From Alphaproteobacteria bacterium (GTDB lineage: Bacteria > Pseudomonadota > Alphaproteobacteria > Micavibrionales > UBA2020), in NCBI GenBank assembly GCA_004297545.1, contig SCTB01000186.1, forward strand, positions 1 to 64,000: a DNA stretch of 64,000 nt, in the 5' to 3' direction. A program made the translations under genes and the position numbers. Below, in pieces: positions 49,462-58,383 of the stretch. Every line of letters starts with the position of its first letter. Within the stretch, counting starts at the first letter, position 1. The notes under the pieces were generated by a model. The model made no database searches, was not told the DNA's origin, and saw only the letters and a program-made list of their open reading frames with translations.

Positions 49462-50589
49462 TTAGAGCATCGAGGGGCCGTCAACGACCTTGGCAGGCGC
49501 CGTAGCGGGCTGCTTGTTGTCGTTGGTTGCGCCCTTGGCGGCTGCCGCCGCCTTTGCGTCTTCCATAGCGATTTTGGACGGCGTCCAGAATTCCCGGAAT
49601 TGCGCCAGCGCGGTCACCAGCTCGGGGCGGATGCGGAAGCTGTCCTCATCCACGTTGCTGTTGCTGCTGTTGATCATTTCCATGATGCCAGCGGCGGTCT
49701 TCGGCACTTTTGCTTCGCGCTTCGCGTCGTTATCGGCGCGGTGCGAGAATTCTTCATGCAGAGTCCGCTTCGCGGTGCCCATAATGATCTCGTCGATGAC
49801 GCCCATTTTCTTGGCCTGTTCGGCGGAGAGCCAGGTGTTGCGCTCCAGCACGATGTCCCAGAACTTGTGGTTGAGGCCGGTGTGGCGGACGTAGATGTCC
49901 GTCAAATCTTCGCGCAGGCGCTTCGTGAACTCGGCATCGATCTCGATGTCGGTCTGTTGCGTGCTGCGTTCATTGCCCGACAGCGGCTGGTGGATCATGT
50001 ACTTGGAGTTGCGCGTCATCTTGCGCTCGTCGCCTGCGACCAGCAGGATCGAGCCCATCGACGCCTGCATGCCATAGCCGATGGTGGTGATTTTCGGCTT
50101 GATGGAACGCATCGTGTCGTAGATCGCAAGGCCGGCCAGAACGGAACCGCCCGGCGAGTTCACGTGAACCGTGATATCGTCATCCGGACGTCCCGAAGCT
50201 TCGGATTTCAGGTACAGGAAAGACGCGCAGGCGACGGACGCCATGGCATCGTCAACCTGGCCTTCCAGCAGAACCACGCGCTGCTTCATAAGCAGCGAGA
50301 AGAGGTCGTAAGAGCGCGTCATCCCGCCTTCGGTTTCGGTCACGGTCGGAACCATGCGGCCTTCAGCCGTCGGTTTCGCTTCCATGTCGCGTTGCGCCTT
50401 CACAGCGGAAGCCGTGATTTTGCGCAGAGCAGAGAGGCCTGCATCATCCATGTATGCGTCGACGGATTTGCCTTCGCTATGGGCCTTCATCATCTGTTCG
50501 AAATATTTCTGGCCTTGCTCGCTGATGTACTGGAGCTTTCCTGCGTCAACGCTGTCGCGGATACGTGAAAAATCTTCTTCTTTTGCCAT
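49462..50589 (-). CDS. Extended ClpP paralogue with Asn in the triad
   Basis: 375 residues, about 165 more than ClpP. A helical N-terminal extension (about 1-90) precedes the ClpP fold (about 95-275), and a C-terminal extension (about 275-375) ends in an Ala/Pro-rich tail. Nucleophile S177 (GMQASMGSILL) and H200 (SKYMIHQPLSG) are kept. The catalytic Asp position is N251 (VLERNTWLSAEQA). A Ser-His-Asn triad is known in Listeria ClpP1, which is weak alone and works in a mixed ring. It may pair with the ClpP encoded next. It has its own terminator, and 117 bases separate it from tig. Confidence 0.88.
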   Translation of the reverse strand: MAKEEDFSRIRDSVDAGKLQYISEQGQKYFEQMMKAHSEGKSVDAYMDDAGLSALRKITASAVKAQRDMEAKPTAEGRMVPTVTETEGGMTRSYDLFSLLMKQRVVLLEGQVDDAMASVACASFLYLKSEASGRPDDDITVHVNSPGGSVLAGLAIYDTMRSIKPKITTIGYGMQASMGSILLVAGDERKMTRNSKYMIHQPLSGNERSTQQTDIEIDAEFTKRLREDLTDIYVRHTGLNHKFWDIVLERNTWLSAEQAKKMGVIDEIIMGTAKRTLHEEFSHRADNDAKREAKVPKTAAGIMEMINSSNSNVDEDSFRIRPELVTALAQFREFWTPSKIAMEDAKAAAAAKGATNDNKQPATAPAKVVDGPSML

Positions 50590-50706
50590 TTTAGTCGTGC
50601 CTTTCCTTGCTAAAGTTTTGGTACCAGTTTTTGTGCTTCACCCAGTCTACATATCCCGCCCGTTTTTTGTTGAGGCGTATTTTGGTAAAAGTGATGCCAG
50701 GGATTA

Positions 50707-52182
50707 TTATTTCTTTTTTCCTGACTTCTTTGTTTCTTTCTTGTCGTCTGCAGCCCCGGAAGTGTTATTTTCTTCCTTCTTTGAAACTGAACTTTTCTTG
50801 GCGCTGGAAGCGGACTTCGCTTTCTTGGGCGGCTCCTGTTCCGATGCCTGTGTCAGTTCTTCAATGGCTACTTGACGAGTGTCGATAGTAGACCTTTCCA
50901 GAATAAAGTCAACTACTTTATCTTCATAAATCGGGGCCTTTACGGCCTCAAGCGCTTGAGGGTTTTGTTGATAATATTCAAATACTTGGCGCTCTTTTCC
51001 TGGATATTTCCGGGCCTCATTAATCACGGCCTGTTGCAGCTCCTGGTTCGTCACTTCGACCTTGTTGATTCGACCGACTTCGGCGAGCACAAGACCGAGC
51101 TTTACGCGGCGTTCTGCGATCGCCTTGTACTCTTCCTTCTCTTCTTCCGTGCCTTCCGCTTCGTGGTTGCAATCGGGACCATGGACGTGATTGGGATCGT
51201 CATGCGCATGCGCATGCGCCTGCCCTTTGATCTGCGCCCAGATGCCCTGGAATTCCGATTCAACCATGCCGGCGGGAACGGCGAAATCATGCTCTTCATC
51301 CAGCACGTCGAGCAGCGCGCGCTTCAGGTTCATACGCGCGAGCTGGTCGTATTCGTTCTGGATCTGCTTGCTCACGACCTCTTCCACTTTCTCGAGGCTC
51401 TCGAAGCCGAGTTTTTTCGCGAGTTCGTCGTCGATCGCGGGCTTGATCGGCTTGCGCAGTTCTTTCACGTCGACCTTGAATTCCGCCTTTACGCCGCGCA
51501 GCTTGTCATGCGCGTAGTCTTCGGGGAACGTGACTTTCACGAGTTTGTGGTCGCCCGCTTTCGCGCCGATCAGCTGGTCCTCGAAGCCTTCAATGAAACT
51601 CTTCGATCCGAGCTCAAGCGGAAAATCGTTGCCTTTCATGCCGGGGAACGGATTGCCGTCGACCGTGCCGTCGAAATCGATGACGACGATGTCGCCGGTT
51701 TTCGCGGCGCGCTTCTCTTCGATTTTCTCGCTGGTCTTGTTGGCGCTTGCGATGCGCTCGATGGATTCGGTGACGATTTTCTTTTCGGGGGCCGAGGTCA
51801 GCTTCTCCAGCTTGATCGTGGCGAGGTCCATGACCTTGATCTCGGGCAGGATCTCGATCGCCATCGTGTACTCGAGGCCTTTGGCTTCGTCGAAGGTCTT
51901 CACTTCGATTTTCGGGCGCATGGCGGGGCGCAGGCTGTTTTCGTTGATGGCCTTCAGCGTCGAGTCATTGACCGCGCTTTCCAGCACTTCGCCCATGACG
52001 GCCTTGCCGTATTTGCTTTTCAGCAGCTTGAGCGGAACCTTGCCGGGGCGAAAGCCCGGCATCTTGACCGTTTTTCCCAGCTCCTCCAGGCGCTCGTTGA
52101 TCTTCTGGTCGATTTCTTCCGCCGACATCGTGACGATAAATTCGCGCTTGAGGTTCTCGTTCTTGGTCTGTGTGATCTGCAT
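50707..52182 (-). CDS. tig: Trigger factor with His-rich insertion
   Basis: 491 residues from ATG at 52182. The N-terminal ribosome-binding domain contains the signature GFRPGKVP. The PPIase domain (about 150-245) has GDIVVIDFDGTVDGNPFPGM. The C-terminal chaperone domain contains an unusual insertion at about 316-344, AHAHAHDDPNHVHGPDCNHE, with six His and one Cys, followed by an acidic run. It also has a Lys/Ser-rich tail. The insertion looks like a metal-binding loop similar in idea to the His-rich tail of SlyD. The protein is the ribosome-associated folding factor. First gene of the proteostasis block after tRNA-Leu. Confidence 0.93.
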   Translation of the reverse strand: MQITQTKNENLKREFIVTMSAEEIDQKINERLEELGKTVKMPGFRPGKVPLKLLKSKYGKAVMGEVLESAVNDSTLKAINENSLRPAMRPKIEVKTFDEAKGLEYTMAIEILPEIKVMDLATIKLEKLTSAPEKKIVTESIERIASANKTSEKIEEKRAAKTGDIVVIDFDGTVDGNPFPGMKGNDFPLELGSKSFIEGFEDQLIGAKAGDHKLVKVTFPEDYAHDKLRGVKAEFKVDVKELRKPIKPAIDDELAKKLGFESLEKVEEVVSKQIQNEYDQLARMNLKRALLDVLDEEHDFAVPAGMVESEFQGIWAQIKGQAHAHAHDDPNHVHGPDCNHEAEGTEEEKEEYKAIAERRVKLGLVLAEVGRINKVEVTNQELQQAVINEARKYPGKERQVFEYYQQNPQALEAVKAPIYEDKVVDFILERSTIDTRQVAIEELTQASEQEPPKKAKSASSAKKSSVSKKEENNTSGAADDKKETKKSGKKK

Positions 52183-52251
52183 GGTCAAAACTTTCTTTTC
52201 TCTTTCCGTTATTTCCGCCGTCTTAAGCCGGTTAATCTTGTCTGTTCTTCA

Positions 52252-52346
52252 CCAGTCCGCCTTCGCTCCAAGAGGAGCTTCGGCGTGACAGTCTTCGCCC
52301 TTTTTAAGGCTGGCTCGCCAAGTCGTAGCCCCGAAGGGGCGAAGAC

Positions 52347-52348
<2 letters not shown>
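52252..52348. repeat. Palindromic element abutting tRNA-Leu
   Basis: CTCCAAGAGGAG hairpin, arms CAGTCTTCG (52289-52297) / CGAAGACTG (52340-52348), plus outer ACCAGTC/GACTGGT. Shares GAGCTTCGGCG and the CTTCG arms with the element at 45413-45481, and also ends at the encoded CCA of a tRNA. Confidence 0.75.
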
Positions 52349-52431
<83 letters not shown>

Positions 52432-52595
52432 CTGACAAGCCGTAAAGCCTATAATAAATAGGAAAAATGCCGGTCTTTCGCAAGCATATTAAAGTGCAAT
52501 CTGCGGCCACCCAATTATTAGGTAAAATAAAAGCGCATACCCCGCCGGAAAGTCTCGTCCTATGATGGAAACGGGGAAGCGATGGGGGAGCGCAT

Positions 52596-53588
52596 TTGAG
52601 AGGACACCGACAGCCATACTACATGCAATTGAAAGCCCCGCTGGTGCGCAGATTCGTTGGAATCTTCGCCGGCACGATCGTCCTGTGCCTGCTCGTGAAT
52701 ATCGGCCTTATCCGCACGTGGTGGATGGTCATGGATCATTCCAGCAACCACCTGATCGTCCATGGCATCGAACGCGGCTATGGGCTGACGTTGCCCACGC
52801 GCACGAAAGGCCCCGTGCCGCTTGTCATCGCTCTTCACGGGTTGACTGAAACAGGGAAGATTGCGAAATACCGCATGAGATTTGACGACGTCGCAAGGCG
52901 GGAAGGCTTCGCCGTCGCCTATCCGGACGGGATCGCCAGGGGCTGGACGATTATTCCGCCGTCGATGAGCGGGGAATATTCCCGCGCCGCGGCGGCCATG
53001 GCCGACATGGATTTTATCGACGCACTGGTGGACGACCTGGTGAAGCGCGAGGTCGTGGACCCGCACCGGGTTTACCTGACGGGGATTTCCAACGGCGGAC
53101 AGCTGACGTTCCTGCTGGCCTGTTTCCGGCCCGCCAGATACGCCGCCGCGGCGCCCATCGTCGCCACGATCACGGCATTGACGTCCCGCGCCTGTAAGGC
53201 GCCGAACCCCATGCCGATGCTGATCATGGCCGGCACGAACGACCAGTATGTTTTCTGGAACGGCAAAAAGAACGGCGAACCGATTGATAACTTTCTCTCC
53301 GTGAGGGACAGCCTGAACTTCTGGAAGCGCGTGAACGGCTGCAGCGATGTCGCCGTCAAACAGGTGTTCCCGCATCTGCGGGCCGAGGACCCTACCACAG
53401 TGCAAACGGAACTCTACTCAAATTGCTCCACAGGAAAGAAAGTCGCGCTGTACAAGATTGTCAACGGCGGCCATCAGTCGCCGTCGATCGCCGGCGACGA
53501 CCTCTGGACCCCCATACTCGGCCCGCGCAACCACGACATTGAAGCGAGCGAGGAAGTCTGGAAGTTTTTCAAGGAGTACAGGAAGTAG
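52596..53588 (+). CDS. PHB-depolymerase-like (LpqC-type) exported esterase
   Basis: 330 residues from TTG at 52596, 6 bases after GGGGGAG. ATG at 52623 is possible but has no ribosome site. Membrane span or uncleaved signal about 18-40. Alpha/beta hydrolase: VIALHGLTETGK (oxyanion), nucleophile S165 in LTGISNGGQL, acid Asp in AGTNDQYVFW and His in NGGHQSPS. Similar proteins cleave short polyesters or feruloyl esters. It has Cys residues typical of exported enzymes. No operon partner, and gltX follows after a hairpin-rich gap. Confidence 0.87.
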   Translation: MRGHRQPYYMQLKAPLVRRFVGIFAGTIVLCLLVNIGLIRTWWMVMDHSSNHLIVHGIERGYGLTLPTRTKGPVPLVIALHGLTETGKIAKYRMRFDDVARREGFAVAYPDGIARGWTIIPPSMSGEYSRAAAAMADMDFIDALVDDLVKREVVDPHRVYLTGISNGGQLTFLLACFRPARYAAAAPIVATITALTSRACKAPNPMPMLIMAGTNDQYVFWNGKKNGEPIDNFLSVRDSLNFWKRVNGCSDVAVKQVFPHLRAEDPTTVQTELYSNCSTGKKVALYKIVNGGHQSPSIAGDDLWTPILGPRNHDIEASEEVWKFFKEYRK

Positions 53589-53592
53589 GATA

Positions 53593-53649
53593 TCCTCCCC
53601 TTTGGGGGACGATGGGGAGTACCCCGATCTTCCCCCAAGAGGGGAAGAG
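53593..53649. repeat. CTCCCC palindromic element
   Basis: TCCTCCCC-TTTGGGGGA (53593-53609), then TCTTCCCCCAAGAGGGGAAGA (about 53629-53649). The type resembles 22889-22908. It lies just after the esterase stop. Confidence 0.6.
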
Positions 53650-53804
53650 ATTAAGCCAGCGCCTACGCCAACCCCGCCAGCATTCCCCCGCCCCTCTTTC
53701 GTGCGCTCGGCATATTTTTGCTTATTTATTTCCCTAATATCTACTTGGCTTTTCCGGCATCTATAGTATATTGGCTATTCTGTAATTTAAGGGACTTAGA
53801 AGAA

Positions 53805-55142
53805 ATGACTGTCGCAGTAAGATTTGCACCCAGCCCCACCGGCAAGCTCCATGTCGGCAGCGCCCGCACGGCGCTGATCGTCTGGCTCTGGGCGCGCAAG
53901 AACAAGGGCACGTTTATGCTCCGTATCGACGATACGGACCTCGTGCGATCGACCGAAGAGAACGTCGAGGACATCATGGCGGGCCTGAAGTGGCTGGGCC
54001 TGAACTGGGACAGCTTCGCCCGCCAGCGCGATCGCGGCGAAGATTACGCGCGCACGATTCAAAAGCTGAAAGACAACGGCCGCCTCTACCCCTGCTATGA
54101 AACCGAGGAAGAACTGGCGCTGAAACGCAAAGTCCAGCTCTCCCGAAGCCTGCCGCCGATTTACGATCGCGAGGCCCTGAACCTGACGCCCGAGCAAAAG
54201 GCGAAATACGAAGCCGAAGGGCGTAAGCCGCACTGGCGCTTCAAGCTGAATCTGGAGCCGATCAAATGGCACGACCTTGTGCGCGGCGACGTCGAATTCC
54301 ACGGCAAGGATATGTCTGACCCCGTTCTCGTGCGCGAAGATGGCCGGCCGCTGTATCATATCTGCTCCGTCATCGACGACATCGATTTTAAAATCACGCA
54401 TATCGTGCGCGGCGAAGACCATGTGACGAACACCGCCTGCCACGTACAGATGTTCGAGGCCCTCGGCGCGAAACCGCCGCAGTTCGCCCACGTCACGCTG
54501 CTGGGCGACATGGAAGGCGGCAAGCTCTCCAAGCGCAAGGGCGGCTTTGGCATCAAGTCGCTGCAGGAAGAAGTCGGCATCGAGCCGATGGCGCTAATCT
54601 CGCTCGTCTCCCGCATCGGCACCTCCGACCCCATCGAGCCGCTGTTCAGGATGGAAGACGTCATCAACAGTTTTGATTTTTCCAAATTCTCGCGCAACCT
54701 GCCGAAGTTCGATGAAGACGAGCTGTATCGCCTGAACGCGAAAATTTTGCACCAGACGCCTTTCAGCGGCGTGAAAGACCGCCTCGCGGCGCTGGGCCTC
54801 AAGGATATCGACGAAGGTTTCTGGAACGCCGTGCGCCCGAACCTCGAAGTGCTCTCCGACATCGCGGACTGGTGGCATGTGGCCAAGGGTAATGTGAAGC
54901 CGGTCATACAGGATGCGGAATTCGCGAAGATCGCGGCCGACCTGCTGCCGACCGACCCCTGGGACAACACCACCTGGCAGAAATGGACCGACCAGATCAA
55001 ACTGAAAACCAACCGCCGCGGCAAGGAGCTCTTTATGCCCCTGCGCTGCGCCATCACCGGCCAGGAACACGGCCCGGAGCTGAAAGAGCTGCTGCCGCTG
55101 ATCGGCAGGCAGCGGGTATTGGAGCGCCTCAAGGCGGCTTAG
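53805..55142 (+). CDS. gltX: Glutamyl-tRNA synthetase, copy 2
   Basis: 445 residues from ATG at 53805. The frame upstream is hydrophobic but not conserved. PSPTGKLHVGSARTA is the HIGH motif, KLSKRKGGFG the KMSKS motif and MLRIDDTDLVRS the ATP region. It differs clearly from copy 1 and is about 20 residues shorter, with a distinct C-terminal anticodon domain. It is probably the specialised partner of copy 1. Two downstream genes follow within a few bases (a small membrane protein after 1 base, then trmJ), so tRNA charging and tRNA modification are coexpressed. Confidence 0.95.
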   Translation: MTVAVRFAPSPTGKLHVGSARTALIVWLWARKNKGTFMLRIDDTDLVRSTEENVEDIMAGLKWLGLNWDSFARQRDRGEDYARTIQKLKDNGRLYPCYETEEELALKRKVQLSRSLPPIYDREALNLTPEQKAKYEAEGRKPHWRFKLNLEPIKWHDLVRGDVEFHGKDMSDPVLVREDGRPLYHICSVIDDIDFKITHIVRGEDHVTNTACHVQMFEALGAKPPQFAHVTLLGDMEGGKLSKRKGGFGIKSLQEEVGIEPMALISLVSRIGTSDPIEPLFRMEDVINSFDFSKFSRNLPKFDEDELYRLNAKILHQTPFSGVKDRLAALGLKDIDEGFWNAVRPNLEVLSDIADWWHVAKGNVKPVIQDAEFAKIAADLLPTDPWDNTTWQKWTDQIKLKTNRRGKELFMPLRCAITGQEHGPELKELLPLIGRQRVLERLKAA

Positions 55143-55143
55143 C

Positions 55144-55395
55144 ATGCCCGAGCCGAAACCGTTTATCGCCAAGTCAAAAATTGGGTTGCTAGCAATCCGG
55201 TGTATTGCCTGTACAGGCTTATCACTTTTTCTTTTCTATTCTGCCTTCGATAGGCTGTATGCGCCGGTTGGCGGTATCGATGAGGCTGCGAAATTCTGGG
55301 TGTTGTTGTACATCATTGTAGGTTTCGGCCTTATGATGGTCGCAATCAATCATGCAAGAGCTTTTTGGGGCTGCATAAAGCGAAAAGAAAAGTAA
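55144..55395 (+). CDS. Small two-span membrane protein (83 aa)
   Basis: Starts 1 base after the gltX stop and ends 5 bases before trmJ. Spans at about 14-34 (LLAIRCIACTGLSLFLFYSAF) and 50-68 (FWVLLYIIVGFGLMMVAI). Basic ends (KSK, KRKEK) place both termini in the cytoplasm. Family not recognised. Operon membership suggests translational coupling but not function. Confidence 0.65.
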   Translation: MPEPKPFIAKSKIGLLAIRCIACTGLSLFLFYSAFDRLYAPVGGIDEAAKFWVLLYIIVGFGLMMVAINHARAFWGCIKRKEK

Positions 55396-55400
55396 CCTGA

Positions 55401-56186
55401 ATGGCCGGAACAAACGCAGCCCGGGGCACCCTGCCCGACAAAATGCCGCTCGGCCCCGCCATCATCCTTGTGAATCCGCAACTCGGCGAAAACATCGGCA
55501 TGTGCGCCCGCGCGATGCTGAACTGCGCCGTGACAGAACTGCGCATCGTCAAGCCCCGCGACGGCTGGCCGAATGAGGCTGCGATTTCGGCGGCATCCGG
55601 CGCCATCTGCGTTCTTGAGAATGCGAAGATTTTCGAAACCACGAAAGAAGCCGTTGCCGACCTCGAATTCGTGCTTGCCACCACCGCGCGCAACCGCGGC
55701 ATCGTGAAGGATATCTGCACGACGGAAGCCGCGGCGAAGCTTATTCACGAAAAGAACGCCGCCAAAGTGCAAAGATGTGGCATCCTGTTCGGGCCGGAAC
55801 GCACGGGGCTGGAGAACGACGACGTCGCGCTGGCCAATGCGATTTTAAATATTCCCCTCAACCCCGGCTTTTCATCGCTGAACCTTGCGCAGGCCGTGCT
55901 GCTCACATGCTATTCGTGGCTGACCTGCGATAACCCCTTCAAGATCGCTGAAGTCGAGCGGACGCTGGGCGAAACCGAGCCCGCGAAAAAAGACGACATC
56001 GAAAACCTGATGAAGCATATGGAAGACGAACTCGACAAGGGCGGTTTCTTCCGTAGCCCCGAACAGCGCCCCACCATCCTGCGCAATATCCGCAATTTCT
56101 TCTTCCGCTCGGGCATGACCCAGCAGGACGTGCGCACGATGCACGGCATCTTGTCGTGCCTTACGGGGAAACGGAGCTGGAAGTAG
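55401..56186 (+). CDS. trmJ: tRNA (Cm32/Um32) methyltransferase TrmJ
   Basis: 261 residues, SPOUT class. Begins IILVNPQLGENIGMCARAMLNC, then LRIVKPRDGWPN. The knot region is GILFGPERTGLENDDVALAN, then LNIPLNPGFSSLNLAQAVLLTCYSW. A helical C-terminal extension follows. TrmJ 2'-O-methylates position 32 of tRNA anticodon loops. It is third in an operon with gltX copy 2. Its 3' end overlaps the convergent gene by 26 bases. Confidence 0.92.
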   Translation: MAGTNAARGTLPDKMPLGPAIILVNPQLGENIGMCARAMLNCAVTELRIVKPRDGWPNEAAISAASGAICVLENAKIFETTKEAVADLEFVLATTARNRGIVKDICTTEAAAKLIHEKNAAKVQRCGILFGPERTGLENDDVALANAILNIPLNPGFSSLNLAQAVLLTCYSWLTCDNPFKIAEVERTLGETEPAKKDDIENLMKHMEDELDKGGFFRSPEQRPTILRNIRNFFFRSGMTQQDVRTMHGILSCLTGKRSWK

Positions 56187-56997
56187 CCGGAGATGATTTG
56201 GACGCGGTTTTCACCGGCGCTTCGCCGCGCTGATGCACTGTCTCCCACATCTCGAGGGGCGCTTCTCCATTGTACTTGTCATTGATTTCCGGCGTCATGG
56301 CGGGCCGCAGCAGCAGCCTGTCGACGGGCAGCGGCTCCCGGCTGACATACTTGATGCAGCCCCTGTTGTTCTCCGCCATGTCTGTGAGAATTTTCAGGTT
56401 TTCCTCCGCATATCTTTGCAGAGCCGTTGTTTTCAATATCTCATGCAGCTTGTCGATAAAAAAGGCGTTATCCCGGTCCCCCAGATCCCGCGCATCCCAC
56501 GGCAGCTTGATCGTCCTGTCCAGCCCGGTGCGGCTGACGTGATAATCTATTTCCAGCCCGTCGCCGCAATCGCGCAGCGCCGTCAGGCGTATCCGGGTCG
56601 GAATCCAGCCGGTGTGCTCATATTCCTGGCCGGTTGGCAACGACGGCAGCATATCCCTCATGCTTTTGAGGACTTTCATGCTGTCTCTCTGGCTCATTTC
56701 GTGATCGATCTGCCAGTTTTCGCCATCGAGCGCTGTCCGAATTTCGACGAGCATGCCACGGCCGACGCGCAGGGGGGTAATCCCATCGTCCCGCTCGCTG
56801 TCAGGTTTCTCCTGATCATTCGCGAACATAAAAGCCCATCCCACGCCGGGACACATATAAACTCCCGGCTGCTGGTCCCAGGCATCGCGGTTTTTGCCGC
56901 TGATCGCGCCGGTCACCATAAACCTTTCCAGGAAAACATCGTCCTTACCGGTCACCGTGCCGTGATAAAGACGGAATTGTTTTGACGCTTCGGGCAC
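56161..56997 (-). CDS. Unknown protein with possible ADP-ribosyltransferase-like N-terminus
   Basis: 278 residues from GTG at 56997, 8 bases after GGGAGG. The first 75 residues, FRLYHGTVTGKDDVFLERF, then DAWDQQPGVYMCPGVGWAFMFAND, follow the pattern of ART-superfamily folds (YHGT near the start, G-x-Y at the second core strand, A-x-x-F-A helix). The rest has DGLEIDYHVSRTGLDRTIKLPWD and LLLRPAMTPEIND, possibly supplying the third motif Glu. The tail is Lys/Ser-rich. I see no signal peptide. The family link is tentative, and other small beta-rich folds could look alike. Confidence 0.55.
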   Translation of the reverse strand: MPEASKQFRLYHGTVTGKDDVFLERFMVTGAISGKNRDAWDQQPGVYMCPGVGWAFMFANDQEKPDSERDDGITPLRVGRGMLVEIRTALDGENWQIDHEMSQRDSMKVLKSMRDMLPSLPTGQEYEHTGWIPTRIRLTALRDCGDGLEIDYHVSRTGLDRTIKLPWDARDLGDRDNAFFIDKLHEILKTTALQRYAEENLKILTDMAENNRGCIKYVSREPLPVDRLLLRPAMTPEINDKYNGEAPLEMWETVHQRGEAPVKTASKSSPATSSSVSP

Positions 56998-57075
56998 AGC
57001 AGGAGCCTCCCAGCGCCATTATACTGCAGGACGGTTAAATAATGATTATGTCCAATAAACGACTGAAACAGAAGA

Positions 57076-58335
57076 CTAATGCACCGTCTCCGTCGGCGGC
57101 CTTGGCGGCTGCGAGGGGCGGTCGGAGATTGCTTCCAGCAGCTTGTTGCGAAATGCTTCGAATTCCTTCTCGGTGATCGCCCCCTGCTCTTTCAGCCAGG
57201 TAAATTTGCGCAATTCTCCCTGCGGCGAATTGGCGCGGTCGATGACGGCCTGCGCGCGCAGGGCGGCGTAACGGCGCTGCTTCATCTCGCCGATCAGACG
57301 GTCGTGCAGCGGGTCCTGCAGCACGCGGATGACACCCTTGGTGACGGGCAGTATCGTGAATTCCTTACGCGAATAGCGGCGCGCGCCGAAAACGAGGAAC
57401 ACCACCGCCGGAATGAAGATCAGCATGCCGAGCACCGTCTGGCGGAACCCCTCCGCCGTCGCAAAGTACTTCTCGCCGGAATAGGTATCGATCAGCGCGA
57501 GCGCCACCAGCATGCAGAGGCACAGCACCAGCGCGGCCAATCCGTCGTTGCGCATGAAGGTCCGGTATTCAGTCGGGTGCGGCAATTCGCCGTATTTGAT
57601 ATTGAACGCCGTCTGCGCGCCGTCGTTCATCGAATATTCAAGGTGATCGCCGTGGAACGCGAACTGCGCATGGAAACGGAATGAATCCTGCGCGAGGGTC
57701 AGCGGCGGGCCGTCGCGGCTTTCATCCGCCTCGGGGAAAACAGCCCCGCCGGCGGCGACGCTGAGCGCGCGGCGGTAATTGGCGAATTCCTCCGCCGTAA
57801 TCGCGCCCTCCTCTTTCAGCCAGCGCAGCCGTTTCAGTTCCGCATACGGCGCGTTCAGCGCGTCGACCATCGCGAATTTGCGCAACGCCTTCAGGCGGCG
57901 GGCCTCGATCTCGTGCAAAATGTCATCATGCCGCGCATCGCACAGGATCAGAAGCTTGCCGTTGCGGGTGGGCAGCGAGGTATAGAGCCGCCGGAAATAA
58001 GGGCGGCGGCGCAGCAGCGCCGATATGCCAATGACGAAAGCCCCGTAAACGGCGACGCTGCCCAGCAGCGGCAGCGAGTCGTTCGGGTTGATGAGGATCA
58101 GCATCAGCGCGAGCGCCATCAGCGTGACCAGCTGGACGGCAAGGATGGGACGCTTCGGCTCGAAGGTGCGGTAGTCGAAGCGAGACGGCAGTTCCTCGTA
58201 CTTCGCGCTGAAGGAAGCCTTGTCGCCGCGGCTGTCGATAATGGTGTATTCGACATAGGCATCGAACAGGCGATACGTTATTTTCGTCCGCCAGGCCTTT
58301 TGTTCCATTATCTGTTCAGGAGCGAGGATTTGCAC
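57076..58335 (-). CDS. Internally duplicated membrane protein with two SHOCT domains
   Basis: 419 residues made of two like halves. Each has an N-terminal beta region (KYEELPSRFDYRTFEP / KYGELPHPTEYRTFMR), two membrane spans, a link (KLLILCDARHDDILHEIEARR / IRVLQDPLHDRLIGEMKQRR) and a SHOCT helix pair (LKRLRWLKEEGAITAEEFAN / LRKFTWLKEQGAITEKEFEA). A tandem duplication and fusion is the simplest history. SHOCT modules usually mediate oligomerisation. The first codon is uncertain (GTG at 58335, ATG at 58308). It is directly downstream of the three-paralogue cluster. Confidence 0.75.
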   Translation of the reverse strand: MQILAPEQIMEQKAWRTKITYRLFDAYVEYTIIDSRGDKASFSAKYEELPSRFDYRTFEPKRPILAVQLVTLMALALMLILINPNDSLPLLGSVAVYGAFVIGISALLRRRPYFRRLYTSLPTRNGKLLILCDARHDDILHEIEARRLKALRKFAMVDALNAPYAELKRLRWLKEEGAITAEEFANYRRALSVAAGGAVFPEADESRDGPPLTLAQDSFRFHAQFAFHGDHLEYSMNDGAQTAFNIKYGELPHPTEYRTFMRNDGLAALVLCLCMLVALALIDTYSGEKYFATAEGFRQTVLGMLIFIPAVVFLVFGARRYSRKEFTILPVTKGVIRVLQDPLHDRLIGEMKQRRYAALRAQAVIDRANSPQGELRKFTWLKEQGAITEKEFEAFRNKLLEAISDRPSQPPRPPTETVH

Positions 58336-58383
58336 TGCTATTCACCGTCATTCGCCTCATCCATATAGGATGAAAGCCAAAAA

